Assembly (NCBI GenBank): GCA_963744345.1
Contig: CAVUTD010000023.1
Coordinates: 62,001-126,000 of the forward strand
From: DASTFP01 sp963744345
GTDB lineage: Bacteria; Verrucomicrobiota; Verrucomicrobiia; Chthoniobacterales; Terrimicrobiaceae
Direction of reading: 5' to 3'
Length of the DNA: 64,000 nt
Part shown: positions 34,091 to 43,380 of the stretch, in pieces
How positions within the stretch are numbered: the stretch's first letter is position 1
Layout of the letters: each line of letters begins with the position of its first letter
Made by a program: the position numbers and the translations under genes
Notes under the pieces: model-generated
Databases searched by the model: none
What the model was told of the DNA's origin: nothing
The model's input: only the letters and a program-made list of their open reading frames with translations

Positions 34091-34660
34091 TCACTGCAAT
34101 GGGACATTCTCGCGCCCGTAACGAAGTACTCTGGCCATCCAAATCAGTTCCTTCAAAAACTTATCTAGCCGCTTGAGATAGCTTTCATCAATGAGCTTGC
34201 CGTCCGCGTCAAAGACAGTTTGAACCAGAGAGAAGTTGCCATCCCAGAAAATGCTCACCAGTCCGAGTTCGCGCAGTACGGGGAGCAGGTTCTGGATGGC
34301 GCGCGCACCGCCGAAGCCGCCCGCCGACACGCCGCAGATGCCGACCGCTTTGTGTATGTACTCTTTGAGATTGGTATCGAGGACGTGCTTCAGAAGCCCC
34401 GGATAGCCGTGATTGTATTCCGGCACCACCAGCACCAGGGCATCCGCCCGCGCCACAGTCTCAGAAAATTTCGGATCTTTGATGGCCTCGCCCGCATCCG
34501 TCGTGGGAAATGGGAGGGCGCGAATGTCAATCAATTCCGTCTCAACGCTCTCTCGCTTGGCGACCTCTTCGACCACCAGCCGAGCCACGTGTTCGCTCAT
34601 CCGGCCCTGACGTGCAGTGCCAAGGATAACCGGAATAAAAAGAGGTCGGTCTGACCGCAT
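34091..34660 (-). CDS. NADPH-dependent FMN reductase family protein
   Basis: A 189-residue flavodoxin-fold protein: FIPVILGTARQGRMSEHVAR at the N-terminus (the FMN phosphate loop), LVLVVPEYNHGYPGLLKHVL in the middle, and VGICGVSAGGFGGARAIQNL. These match the chromate-reductase/FMN-reductase family (YieF/ArsH-like). It would reduce flavins or quinones in the cytoplasm, often in oxidative-stress defence. Confidence 0.9.
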   Translation of the reverse strand: MRSDRPLFIPVILGTARQGRMSEHVARLVVEEVAKRESVETELIDIRALPFPTTDAGEAIKDPKFSETVARADALVLVVPEYNHGYPGLLKHVLDTNLKEYIHKAVGICGVSAGGFGGARAIQNLLPVLRELGLVSIFWDGNFSLVQTVFDADGKLIDESYLKRLDKFLKELIWMARVLRYGRENVPLQ

Positions 34661-34834
34661 AGCTTAACTCTTGAAATGAACATCACGGAAGATCAATCAG
34701 AAAGCTGCGAGCAGTGCTCATCATGAAAACGCGAGTTAAACTGCCCCGCACCGCTATTCTCGTTTCAGCTGCGCGCTGCCGCCCTCGAAGGTTCCAACGG
34801 ATGGGTGTCTATTGGCACTGCTTAACGATGGTGA

Positions 34835-35848
34835 TTACGGCTTCTCGGGCTTCTCCCAATTACCGGACCTAGCTGATCGGAAAACTGCCTCAATAACCGC
34901 CATATTCCCGAGAGACCCCTCCAAAGGGACCACCAGCTCAGTACCCTCGCGGAGAGCTCGCGAAAATACGTCTCCTTGGATCGTGTATTGATCGCACACA
35001 TCAAATTCCAAAATTTCTGCTCGCTGACCCGAAGCATCGACGCCGTCATCGACCAAGATACGACAGGGCCGATCCGGCGGTGCATTGAAGGGAATTTCGA
35101 TTTCGATCCGCTTCTCGGTGCACAGAATTTGAACGCGCTGATAAGGGACGACTTGCGTACTGCAGGTGAAGACAGATTGTCCGGAAGCGAACTGAAGCAT
35201 TGCGGAAGTCATCACGTCGGTTCGTGTCTCCGGATCGATCTCGATCAGTCCACAAACTCGGATCGGTTCAGCGGCAAAAACAAGTCGCGACGTATAGATA
35301 AGGTAGCAGCCGATGTCCATAAGTCCGCCACCACCGTATTCGAGAATATTGCGGATATCCTTAGGATTTCGGTTGTAGTAGCTGAAGTAGCCAATCACCG
35401 AGCGGACTTTCCCGACCTGTCCTGAAGCGATCAGGTCGAGTACTTTACGCCACTGGGGATGGGTACGAACCATGAAGGCCTCCCCGATTTTCATGCCGGT
35501 ACGATCCCGTGCTTCAAGAAGAGATCGGCCCTCCTCAACCGTGACACTAATCGGTTTCTCGCAAAGCACATGTTTTCCCGCTTCAGCCGCTTTGATAGAC
35601 CATGGAACATGGAGGTGATTGGGCAACGGGTTGTAGATGGCCTCAACGTCCGCATCAGCCAGGAGTTCTTCGTATGATCCATAGGCTTTGGGAATCCCTA
35701 GCTGAGACGCGGCTTGCTTCGCCCTTTGAAAATCCCTGGACGCGATTGCGACAATTTCCGTCCATTCTCCACGCTGCATGGCAGGTATGACCTTCCTGGT
35801 GGCGATATTAGCGACACCGATCACTCCCCATTTCACTTTGGTCTTCAT
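34835..35848 (-). CDS. Gfo/Idh/MocA-family oxidoreductase
   Basis: A 337-residue dehydrogenase with the dinucleotide site VKWGVIGVANIATRKVIPAM, the conserved AIYNPLPNHLHVPW and LCEKPISVTVEEG, and GGGGLMDIGCYLIYTSRLVF in the substrate domain. It belongs to the D-xylose-1-dehydrogenase/glucose-fructose oxidoreductase branch by overall pattern. It is not near its counterpart at 32.6 kb and is divergent from upp. Confidence 0.9.
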   Translation of the reverse strand: MKTKVKWGVIGVANIATRKVIPAMQRGEWTEIVAIASRDFQRAKQAASQLGIPKAYGSYEELLADADVEAIYNPLPNHLHVPWSIKAAEAGKHVLCEKPISVTVEEGRSLLEARDRTGMKIGEAFMVRTHPQWRKVLDLIASGQVGKVRSVIGYFSYYNRNPKDIRNILEYGGGGLMDIGCYLIYTSRLVFAAEPIRVCGLIEIDPETRTDVMTSAMLQFASGQSVFTCSTQVVPYQRVQILCTEKRIEIEIPFNAPPDRPCRILVDDGVDASGQRAEILEFDVCDQYTIQGDVFSRALREGTELVVPLEGSLGNMAVIEAVFRSARSGNWEKPEKP

Positions 35849-35984
35849 CTCTTTGGAATTCTCTTAAAAGAGTAGCTGTCTGTCACGCGTCATCGACTCT
35901 TAATAAAGTGTGCGCCGCAGCATTGGCTCCCCTATCCCGACTGCATTCTATTCTCCTTGCGCGAATCGTGTATTTTCTGCCGCT

Positions 35985-36623
35985 ATGAGCGAGCCTCGTT
36001 TGCCTGGATGCACCGTCGTCGATCACCCCCTTGTCAAAGCCAAAGTCACGATCCTGCGGAACAAACATACGCCGACGGAATTGTTCCGACGCACGCTGCA
36101 TGAGCTCACCGCACTGCTCGCTTTTGAAGCCACGCGCGACCTTGAGATAGGAGAGGTCGAGATTCAAACACCGCTTGAGCGATGCACCGGGCATCGTCTT
36201 TCCAAGGAATTGACGGTCGTGCCGATTCTTCGCGCTGGACTGGGGATGGCCGAAGCGATGTTGAGCGTGTTGCCGCAAGCAAGGCTTGGTCACGTTGGCA
36301 CGTACCGCGACGAAAAAACATTTGAACCGATGAGCTATTATTTCAAAGTCCCGCTCAATCTCGAGGACTCCGATATCTTTCTTGTCGATCCGATGCTTGC
36401 CACCGGCAACAGTGCCGCAGACGCAGCCACGAAATTAAAGGCAGGGGGCGCGAAGCGCATCCGTCTCATCGCTTTGCTTGGATGTATAACGGGCGCAAAG
36501 CTTTTTCACCGTCAACATCCAGAGGTGCCGGTCTTCCTTGCAGCGCTTGATGAAAAACTCAATGAGCGCGCTTACATTGTTCCTGGTCTTGGGGATGCCG
36601 GAGATCGCTACTGTGAAACTTAG
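35985..36623 (+). CDS. upp: Uracil phosphoribosyltransferase
   Basis: A 212-residue Upp that converts uracil and PRPP into UMP (pyrimidine salvage). Motifs are VDHPLVKAKVTILRNKHTPT, VVPILRAGLGMAEAML, the PRPP loop IFLVDPMLATGNSAADA and the C-terminal uracil site YIVPGLGDAGDRYCET. ATG 35985 is chosen because the family N-terminus starts there; the upstream in-frame extension is not protein-like. Confidence 0.96.
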   Translation: MSEPRLPGCTVVDHPLVKAKVTILRNKHTPTELFRRTLHELTALLAFEATRDLEIGEVEIQTPLERCTGHRLSKELTVVPILRAGLGMAEAMLSVLPQARLGHVGTYRDEKTFEPMSYYFKVPLNLEDSDIFLVDPMLATGNSAADAATKLKAGGAKRIRLIALLGCITGAKLFHRQHPEVPVFLAALDEKLNERAYIVPGLGDAGDRYCET

Positions 36624-36659
36624 GCTCTAGGCTCGGCGAAAGCTTCGTAAGAGGCTCCT

Positions 36660-37760
36660 TTAATCAAGATCCAGCAGGAAGCGGGCAATATCATCGGCTG
36701 CAGTCGGCCGACTCAACAAGGCGGCCGCTTGCTGCCACGCGATCCACTCTCGAGCCCCATGCGCGAATGCTTTCTGTGCCGTGTCTGAGATGTCCTGTGG
36801 CGTTGTTGCGAGTGCACCGGCCCGATTGTCGAGGATGAGGCGGGCGTTTCCTTCCTCCTGTCCAGGGACGATCTGGGTGATGATCATCGGTGTTTTGGCG
36901 GCAAGAGTCTCTTGCACGGTCGCCCCGCCGGCTTTGCTGATGACAAGATGATTTTCTGCCATGAGATGGGGCATTTTCCAGGTCCAGCCAAAGAAGTCCG
37001 CGCTTCTTCCTAGCTCTTTCGAGACGGCACAAAGCCGCCGTGCCAGATCGTCGTCGCGGCCCGTTGTCACCGTCAGGCGCACTTCGTCCAGAAGGAGGAG
37101 GCGTCTGACAATTTCAGGCGCCATGGAGCGTTGGGAATTGATTACGTAAAGGACGCGCCAGCGGCCATCCTCCGGTAAGATCGGGCGGGAGCCATTGAGA
37201 GTTCTGAAAATCCTCGGGACCGGGAAACCGAATATGCGGATCTTCTGCTGCGGTATTCCGGCCTCAATGAGCACATTTGCACTCGCCTGGTTCGCCACGA
37301 GAAAATAGTCACTATGACCGCGATGCCAGACCGAGTTTATCGTCAGAGAATCGGTGATGATCGTCACCGTCTGAAACGGACGCTTAAGCCTGCGGCGATA
37401 GACAAAGTCAACCAGATGATTGCAGCCGGGATAGGTGGAGACGATGATAGAGGGCTTGAGCTCGGCAATGAGTCGCGACACACGCCGTGCAGCAGCAACA
37501 TAGATTCCGATATGTTGTTCAACGATTCTGGTCCGGTCGAGGATCTCAAAGGCCTTTTCCCAGACGAAGGGAAGGCGATTGATGAGCGAGAGGTAGCCTT
37601 TTTGCACCAGGCGATTCACCCAGCCGTACGCATCCTGGAAGACATCGCTGACGGCAACATTGGCGTGTGGCGCCGCGGCGCCGAGGGCATCGCGCAGATT
37701 GCGTGCGGCGGCGTTATGTCCCTCGCCAAAGCCGGCCGTGAGAATCAATAGCGATTTCAC
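36660..37760 (-). CDS. MGDG-synthase-like glycosyltransferase (GT28 family)
   Basis: A 366-residue protein beginning with GTG 37760, which overlaps the stop of the small membrane gene as GTGA. N-terminal MGDG-synthase domain: LLILTAGFGEGHNAAARNLR, VSDVFQDAYGWVNRLVQKGY. C-terminal glycosyltransferase part: VISKAGGATVQETLAAKTPM and IITQIVPGQEEGNARLIL. Such enzymes add a sugar to diacylglycerol at the inner membrane, or build related lipid-linked sugars; the exact acceptor is unknown. The long in-frame stretch upstream of the GTG overlaps thiL and is not coding. Confidence 0.88.
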   Translation of the reverse strand: MKSLLILTAGFGEGHNAAARNLRDALGAAAPHANVAVSDVFQDAYGWVNRLVQKGYLSLINRLPFVWEKAFEILDRTRIVEQHIGIYVAAARRVSRLIAELKPSIIVSTYPGCNHLVDFVYRRRLKRPFQTVTIITDSLTINSVWHRGHSDYFLVANQASANVLIEAGIPQQKIRIFGFPVPRIFRTLNGSRPILPEDGRWRVLYVINSQRSMAPEIVRRLLLLDEVRLTVTTGRDDDLARRLCAVSKELGRSADFFGWTWKMPHLMAENHLVISKAGGATVQETLAAKTPMIITQIVPGQEEGNARLILDNRAGALATTPQDISDTAQKAFAHGAREWIAWQQAAALLSRPTAADDIARFLLDLD

Positions 37761-37918
37761 AGCCAGCTCTTGCGTTTGAAAAAGAAGATCATGCCTACGG
37801 CAACGCAGCCCATGGCGGCGAGGCAAAGAACGTAGCCAAAAAGGCCAGTTGAGTCGCGAGCCCTGGCAATCAGCATGGCAGCCGGTGTGCCAGGGACGTG
37901 ATACTCCAAGCGAACCAT
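37757..37918 (-). CDS. Small single-pass membrane protein (53 aa)
   Basis: From ATG 37918, five bases after the thiL stop, to a TGA overlapping the GTG of the glycosyltransferase. One membrane helix (GLFGYVLCLAAMGCVAVGMI) is followed by FFFKRKSWL, a basic inner end. The tight spacing on both sides supports it as a real gene. No family is recognised. Confidence 0.6.
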   Translation of the reverse strand: MVRLEYHVPGTPAAMLIARARDSTGLFGYVLCLAAMGCVAVGMIFFFKRKSWL

Positions 37919-37923
37919 GAATT

Positions 37924-38838
37924 TTATCTCGCTTTCGCCGGCGGCTCCTCGCACCCAAAAAAATGATCAAATCCCCTGGGCAGCGCGGTTGAGGAAGTGC
38001 CGGGTTCTGTAAGGCGGCCGATTTCGGTCAACTTTACACGAGGAAATATCTGCTTCCAGCCGCGTCGTAATCGGGCATTCAGCCGCGGCGGGACAGACAC
38101 GAGCAGTTCGTAGTCCTCGCCGTCGGACATCGCGCGGATGCTGTCACAGCCTCGAGTTTTCGGCAGGGCGGAAGGATCAATTTCGAAGCTGCATTTGCTC
38201 GCTGCCGCCAGGCGCGGCAGGTCGGTGGCAAGTCCATCGCTCAAGTCGATCATCGCATGGGCATATCCGTGGGCGCCAAGCCAACGACCTTCGGCGATGC
38301 GCGGGACAAAGTCGAGATGTCTTCCGCCGAGCGAACCGCCGAGAGTTCCCGTCACGAAGAGAAGATCGCCAGGGCGACCGCCGGACCGCGTGATGAGGCG
38401 GCCAACCTCAACTCGTCCAATCAGCGACATCGACACCGCCGCGCGCGTCGAACGTGAGGTCTCACCCCCGACAATGCCAACGCCGAAACGTCGTGCGGCT
38501 TTGGCAAATCCGTTGTAAAACGATTTCCAATATGCCACGGCTCGATCCTCCGGCGAGAAGACGCTGACCAGGGCGTGCAGCGGCTCTCCGCCCATCGCGG
38601 CGATATCGCTCAAGGGACGGCAAAGAGCTTTCCACCCTACTCTTTGGGGCTCGTCGTCGGGCAAATAGTGGATGCCTTCCACCACGCAGTCGGTTTTCAG
38701 CAAGAGCAGCTCTCGGATGCCGTGACCTCGCACAACAGCGCAATCGTCGCCGGGCCCAACGACCGTGTTTCGCCCGAGCGGCAAATCCGCAAGAAGAATT
38801 TCCAAGAGGCGATCCTCAGTTATATCGCGCAATTTCAT
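37924..38838 (-). CDS. thiL: Thiamine-monophosphate kinase
   Basis: A 304-residue ThiL that phosphorylates thiamine monophosphate to the active diphosphate cofactor. Motifs are VVGPGDDCAVVRG, LLLKTDCVVEGIHYLP, KALCRPLSDIAAMGGEPLHA, GIVGGETSRS and AMIDLSDGLATDLPRLA. ATG 38838 overlaps the stop of the CPBP protease gene (ATGA); the long in-frame stretch before it lies inside that gene and is not used. Confidence 0.95.
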   Translation of the reverse strand: MKLRDITEDRLLEILLADLPLGRNTVVGPGDDCAVVRGHGIRELLLLKTDCVVEGIHYLPDDEPQRVGWKALCRPLSDIAAMGGEPLHALVSVFSPEDRAVAYWKSFYNGFAKAARRFGVGIVGGETSRSTRAAVSMSLIGRVEVGRLITRSGGRPGDLLFVTGTLGGSLGGRHLDFVPRIAEGRWLGAHGYAHAMIDLSDGLATDLPRLAAASKCSFEIDPSALPKTRGCDSIRAMSDGEDYELLVSVPPRLNARLRRGWKQIFPRVKLTEIGRLTEPGTSSTALPRGFDHFFGCEEPPAKAR

Positions 38839-39611
38839 TGCAGGGAATTCGGCCACACCAGAGTCAGGATCACGGTAGCGCTGTTGAAGAGGGCATGCAT
38901 CAGGATCGAGGCCCAGAGCGACCCAGCGTTTTCGTAAACCAGTGTCAGCGCCACCGCGAGCACGAAAAGACCTGCGAGGGAGGGGATATGGGCGTGAATG
39001 GCCGCAAAGACGAGCGCACTGATCACCATCGCCCACCAGCGTCCGACGTAGTGGTGAAGCACTCCAAAGATGTAGCCTCGAAAGATGAGCTCCTCGGAGA
39101 TCGGCGCAAGCACAATTGCGGTGAGGATCAGTAGAAGTCTATCGTGCAAACCTGCGTGCTTGGCCAAGAACTCGAGCAGAGGTTGCGGTTGAGCTTCTTC
39201 CCCCAAAAAATGGGCGCTGAGTGTGTGGATGAAGTAGATGGCGGGCAACGCCGCAACCAAGCCGAAGCACGCCGCTCGAAGATTGCGCTTCCAAGAGATG
39301 CCGTGCAAGCCAAAGAGGTCGATCGGATTTCGCGAACGCAGGATCAGGAAGCAAATGAGAAAGGTAATGAGGAGCAACGAGAGAATCGCGCTGAAGACCA
39401 GCAACTGTGTGTTGACGATAACTACCCGGTTGGTGGAACCAAGGATGTTCGTGAGAAACCAGAGCACCAAAATCGTGGCGAAAACCGCGTCGGGCGTTCC
39501 ATATGGCTGGAGAACCGCCCGAGATCTGGATTGCGCATCAGACTCGCGGGCGACGCGAAAGAAATAGACGGCGCTGCCAAAGCTCAGCACAGCGGAGAGA
39601 AACAATTCCAT
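38835..39611 (-). CDS. CPBP-family intramembrane glutamic endopeptidase
   Basis: A 258-residue membrane protein with about seven hydrophobic segments. The Abi/CPBP signature is PISEELIFRGYIFGVLHH (EExxxR), then ALVFAAIHAHIPSL (FxxxH) and ILMHALFNSATVIL (HxxxN). These residues form the active site in Rce1-type proteases. The target is unknown. It is coupled to thiL and follows sppA by 18 bases, so it belongs to the sppA-CPBP-thiL run. Confidence 0.9.
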   Translation of the reverse strand: MELFLSAVLSFGSAVYFFRVARESDAQSRSRAVLQPYGTPDAVFATILVLWFLTNILGSTNRVVIVNTQLLVFSAILSLLLITFLICFLILRSRNPIDLFGLHGISWKRNLRAACFGLVAALPAIYFIHTLSAHFLGEEAQPQPLLEFLAKHAGLHDRLLLILTAIVLAPISEELIFRGYIFGVLHHYVGRWWAMVISALVFAAIHAHIPSLAGLFVLAVALTLVYENAGSLWASILMHALFNSATVILTLVWPNSLQ

Positions 39612-39629
39612 TTCCAGTCCGCGGAAAGT

Positions 39630-40637
39630 CTACGGAGCAAAGAAGGGCGGGAGCAGGTAAACGCGACCCGGCTCAAGGCGCGGGAATTTTTCCAAGATAT
39701 CCACCTTTAGCGAGAGGGCTGCCCTCGCTTCACCAAACATGCGCAACAAACTTGCCAAGGTGATTGCGCGTTTGTAACGGACCACGCGGGCTCCCGGCGC
39801 TCCAGCCAGTTCTCCCGCTTTCTCAAAGGCGTTTTCGATATAGCCGAGTTGGTTGACGAGCTTTGCCGCATAGGCATCTGTGCCGCTCATGATCCGACCG
39901 TCGGCAACTCCATTTCGCAGGCTTTGTTCATCCAAGTTGCGCGCGCTTGCGACGATCCCAACGAAGCGATCATAGCTTTGCATGACAAGACCCTCGACAT
40001 AAACCTTTTCTTCAGGCGTCATCTCCCGTGCCCCGTTAAGCATGTCCTTAAATTTACCGCTCTTGAAAACGACGGCTTCAAGCCCGACCTTGCCGAAGAG
40101 ATCCCGATAGTTAAGCGTTGAGATGATAACGCCGATCGAACCAGTGAATGTGGTGGCGTTGCACATGATGTAGCTCGCTCCGCAGGCGGCGTAATAGGCG
40201 CCCGACGCTCCCATCGAATTGAAGTACAGGACCGATGGCTTTTCTTTGCTGAACTCTCTTAAACTATTGTACAGGACATCAGAGGCCGTGATTTCACCGC
40301 CCGGACTATCCACGGAGATCACCACCGCTTTTACCTCGGCGTCGCGTCGCGCTTGGGCCAGCGCGTTCTTGAACCCTTGCACCACGTCTTCTCCAAGCAC
40401 CCCGTCTTGACCGTGGGCGATGATGCCCTCGAGCGGAATCACGGCAATTTTTTGACCTGGCGTAGGGCCCTCTTTGACGAGCACTTCCTCGAAATCTCTT
40501 TCGCGCAGCCCCTTGCCCGCAACCACGCTCGCGCTTCCCTTTAATCCAACCAGCGCAGCGAAAAGCAACAGATTGACAAACATGCTCGCACAAACAGCGA
40601 GGAAGAGCGCGATAATAACACAGCCGGACTTTTTCAT
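39630..40637 (-). CDS. sppA: Signal peptide peptidase SppA
   Basis: A 335-residue, single-domain SppA, the short form as in Bacillus. One N-terminal helix (CVIIALFLAVCASMFVNLLL) anchors it. The catalytic serine is Ser145 in SMGASGAYYAACGASY and the lysine lies in FKSGKFKDML (about 195-197). IAVIPLEGIIAHG and VVISVDSPGGEITASDVL are typical of the family. It degrades cleaved signal peptides and some membrane proteins. Confidence 0.94.
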   Translation of the reverse strand: MKKSGCVIIALFLAVCASMFVNLLLFAALVGLKGSASVVAGKGLRERDFEEVLVKEGPTPGQKIAVIPLEGIIAHGQDGVLGEDVVQGFKNALAQARRDAEVKAVVISVDSPGGEITASDVLYNSLREFSKEKPSVLYFNSMGASGAYYAACGASYIMCNATTFTGSIGVIISTLNYRDLFGKVGLEAVVFKSGKFKDMLNGAREMTPEEKVYVEGLVMQSYDRFVGIVASARNLDEQSLRNGVADGRIMSGTDAYAAKLVNQLGYIENAFEKAGELAGAPGARVVRYKRAITLASLLRMFGEARAALSLKVDILEKFPRLEPGRVYLLPPFFAP

Positions 40638-40806
40638 TTTAGAAGTCCTTACGCTGCCTTATACCGAGAGCTGCCTCAAGCGGTGATTTTCGCGTCCCGA
40701 GAGAGGTTTTGACGATGTGAATAACTTGGGAAGAAAAACCCACTGTCTCCGGGAACTTGTTCACCTCCGTTGTGTGAATGACTTCGGAACTCTCGCCTGA
40801 ACACGC

Positions 40807-42129
40807 ATGACACTGAGCGAAATCCGCGAGGCTTTGACCGCTCTTGGTGCGCGGCCGCGCGAAAGTCTCGGGCAAAATTTCCTTCACGATAGAAATCTTG
40901 CGCGTTGGATCGTTGGCCAACTCGATATCGTAACAGGCGATCACATCGTGGAGATTGGTCCCGGCCTCGGCGCTCTCACGGAATGGCTCGCTCAGCACGA
41001 CGTGTGCCTCACTCTTGTCGAAAAGGACGCTCGAATGATCGAATGGTTGCGCCAGCAATTTCGCTCCGATCATGTGGAACTGTTCCACAGCGATGCCCTC
41101 GAGTTTGATCTCCGTAGGCTCTATGGGCGAGGTCCCGTCAGGATCATAGGCAATCTGCCGTACTACGTTTCAACACCGCTCATTGCGAAATACACCTCGG
41201 CCCTTTCACCCGCATCAATGCTTGTTCTGACAGTGCAGTGGGAGGTGGCGGAGCGACTCGTCGCGGTGCCTTGCACGAAGCAATTTGGTGCCATGACGGT
41301 GTGCGCTTCGCGGCGATGGAAAATACGCTGCGCCAAAAAACTTCCGCCGTCGGTCTTCCACCCGAGACCTCAGGTTTCCTCAGCTGTTGTCGTGTTCGAG
41401 CGCAAAGCGGCACGCGATCTGGCGGCGTGTGATGACTCATTTTTTCGGGCGCTGGTGCGCCGTGGATTTGCTGAGCGCCGCAAGCAATTGGGCGGTCTTC
41501 TCGCGGAGTACAAGTCGCGGTGGCCAGCCCTGTGTGCTGCCCTTGGCACGAAAGAAACGATCCGAGCGGAGGAGCTTTCCCTGCCGCAATGGGAGCAGCT
41601 TTGCCAATTGCTGCAGCCCGGAGAAGCTCAACACGACCAGGAAAGACTCTGCGTCGTGGACGCGAACGACTCTGTAATCGGCTCGGCAACGCGCCGAGAG
41701 GTCCATGTGAATAACCTGCGTCATCGGGCCACTCACGTCCTCATCTTCAATCACCATGGCGAAGTGTTCCTTCAGAAACGTTCTATCTGGAAAGACACCC
41801 ATCCGGGCAAGTGGGACTCCTCTGCTGCCGGTCATGTCGACGCCGGAGAGCGCTACGAAGAAGCCGCCCGACGAGAACTGCGTGAGGAGATCGGGATCGA
41901 ATGCGCTATTGACAAGATCGGCAAACTGCCGTGTTCGCGGGAAACTGGTTGGGAGTTCATTGAAGTGTTTCGCGGCTTGCATGAAGGACCCTGTCGCCTG
42001 GCGGCGCCGGAGATCGAAACGGCTGCCTTCTTCCCCCTTCCGCAGATCCAGCGTTGGCTCGAGCGCAATCGCGAAGATTTCAGCCCGGTGTTCGTGATGT
42101 GTCTGCGCCTCGTCTCAGAAGCTGGCTGA
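40807..42129 (+). CDS. rsmA: 16S rRNA dimethyladenosine transferase RsmA fused to a NUDIX hydrolase
   Basis: A 440-residue two-domain protein. Residues 1 to about 270 are RsmA/KsgA: LGQNFLHDRN, the SAM site VEIGPGLGALTEWL, the catalytic NLPYY at 116-120 and VFHPRPQVSSAVVVFERK. This enzyme dimethylates two adenines near the 3' end of 16S rRNA. Residues about 280-440 are a NUDIX domain with a perfect NUDIX box from Gly342 to Ile364 (begins GHVDAGERYEE, ends REEIGI), of the isopentenyl-isomerase/YfcD-like branch (DANDSVIGSATRREVHVNN). The frame is continuous with no stop or start at the junction, so it is a true fusion in this sequence. The NUDIX substrate is unknown. Confidence 0.9.
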   Translation: MTLSEIREALTALGARPRESLGQNFLHDRNLARWIVGQLDIVTGDHIVEIGPGLGALTEWLAQHDVCLTLVEKDARMIEWLRQQFRSDHVELFHSDALEFDLRRLYGRGPVRIIGNLPYYVSTPLIAKYTSALSPASMLVLTVQWEVAERLVAVPCTKQFGAMTVCASRRWKIRCAKKLPPSVFHPRPQVSSAVVVFERKAARDLAACDDSFFRALVRRGFAERRKQLGGLLAEYKSRWPALCAALGTKETIRAEELSLPQWEQLCQLLQPGEAQHDQERLCVVDANDSVIGSATRREVHVNNLRHRATHVLIFNHHGEVFLQKRSIWKDTHPGKWDSSAAGHVDAGERYEEAARRELREEIGIECAIDKIGKLPCSRETGWEFIEVFRGLHEGPCRLAAPEIETAAFFPLPQIQRWLERNREDFSPVFVMCLRLVSEAG

Positions 42130-42182
42130 CGCTCTTTTTCAATTGCTAGAGGATCTCCCGGCGGAGATATTAGCAGGCTCTT

Positions 42183-42253
42183 TGCCCGATGGTGTAACGG
42201 TAACACAGAGGCCTTTGGAGCCTTTATTCATGGTTCGAATCCATGTCGGGCAG
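42183..42253 (+). tRNA. tRNA-Gln (anticodon TTG)
   Basis: A 71-base cloverleaf. The acceptor arms TGCCCGA and TCGGGCA pair fully. The D stem is GTGT/ACAC. The anticodon stem GAGGC/GCCTT encloses loop CTTTGGA with anticodon TTG. The T stem CATGG/CCATG encloses TTCGAAT. No CCA is encoded. The 3' half is also the left attachment site of the integrated element. Confidence 0.95.
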
Positions 42254-42254
42254 C
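42220..42254 (+). repeat. attL, left attachment site of the integrated element
   Basis: A 35-base stretch covering the anticodon-stem 3' side, T arm and acceptor end of tRNA-Gln. It is repeated exactly at 53599-53633. The match extends about nine further bases upstream with one base missing in the right copy. Confidence 0.92.
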
Positions 42255-42371
42255 TCCCTTTAGCAAGCACTTAAGGTGTTCTCCGGGCGTTTGTTAATGG
42301 AGAACACCGTGGAACGCTGGGGAACAATATGGAATTGACAATTGCCCATTTTTTGGCAACCTTGGCAACCC

Positions 42372-43377
42372 ATGAAAGGCGTTCGGCTCCTAGAAACCAG
42401 CCACCCCAAGGTGCCGTGGCAAGTTGCAATTCCCTCCCGCGTCACCGGCACCACGCGTGTTCGTCGCAGCTTTGCCGATCGCGAGAAGGCGCTGGCATAC
42501 CTCATTCGCATCAAGCAAGAGGGGTTCCTCGCCGTGGAAGGCCAAACGAGGGCCAGCTAGCGTGCCGTCACCCTTGGTGAATGCGCCGCGTTGTGGCTGG
42601 CTCGCCACGAGCAAAAGCGCATGACGTTCTTTCAAATCCGGCAAGTGCTCACCCCTCTCATCGCCCGCCATGGCAAGGACCCGATCGACGCCGTCGATCA
42701 CAAGAAGCTCGACGCGTGGTTGAGATCGCTCCTCCGCCTTGCCCCCGTCACCCAGCACAACTACTGGCGCGTCACGAGGCGCTTCTTCAACTTTTGCCGC
42801 GATTTTCTCGAATGTCACTTCGCGCAACCCGATGGCCAAATTGCAAGAGCGCCGTCTTGAGCACCAAGACCCCGAGATCCTGACGGCCGATCAAATGCGG
42901 GCTTGCCTCGAAGCCGCCCAAGGTGAGCGACGTTTGATCTCGTATCTCGCGCTTGGTGGATTTGCCGGACTCCGCACCGAGGAAATCTTGCGCCAGCGAT
43001 GGGAGGACATCGATTGGGTGGGCGGCGAGATTTACGTGAGACAGCCCAAGAGGGTTGGCGGATGGAGGCCGCGCCATGTTGACATTCTCCCCGCGTTGCG
43101 ACGCCACCTTGAGTCCGTGGCGCTCAAGGATGGCAAGGTTTTGCCGGGAGGACAAAGGACGCTTTACCTTTTGAGACGCGCCATGATGGATCGACTCAAC
43201 TGGGAGTCGTGGCCGAACAATTGTCTTCGGCATAGCTTCAAGACTTACCACGCCGCGCACTTTAGGGACTTGCCGAACCTCGCGCTTGAAATGGGCCACC
43301 ATGGCATCACGATGACCGCTTACGTTTACGGCACGCCATCGACTCGCGCCAATGCCGCGGCGTGGTGGGAATTGTAA
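42372..43377 (+). pseudogene. int: Tyrosine-type integrase, interrupted by an amber codon and a frameshift
   Basis: The N-terminal arm (MKGVRLLETSHPKVPWQVAI, FADREKALAYLIRIK) reads to TAG 42558-42560, then continues in the same frame as RAVTLGECAALWLARHEQ with a core-binding domain ending FFNFCRDFLE. Near 42815 it shifts one base into the catalytic domain: GGFAGLRTEEILRQRW (first Arg), NNCLRHSFKTYH (LRH box, with Asn replacing the usual first His), LEMGHHGITMTAYVYG (His and the nucleophile Tyr). Intact length would be about 335 residues. It would catalyse insertion at tRNA-Gln. As sequenced it should be inactive unless the breaks are sequencing errors. Confidence 0.8.
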
Positions 43378-43380
43378 ATT

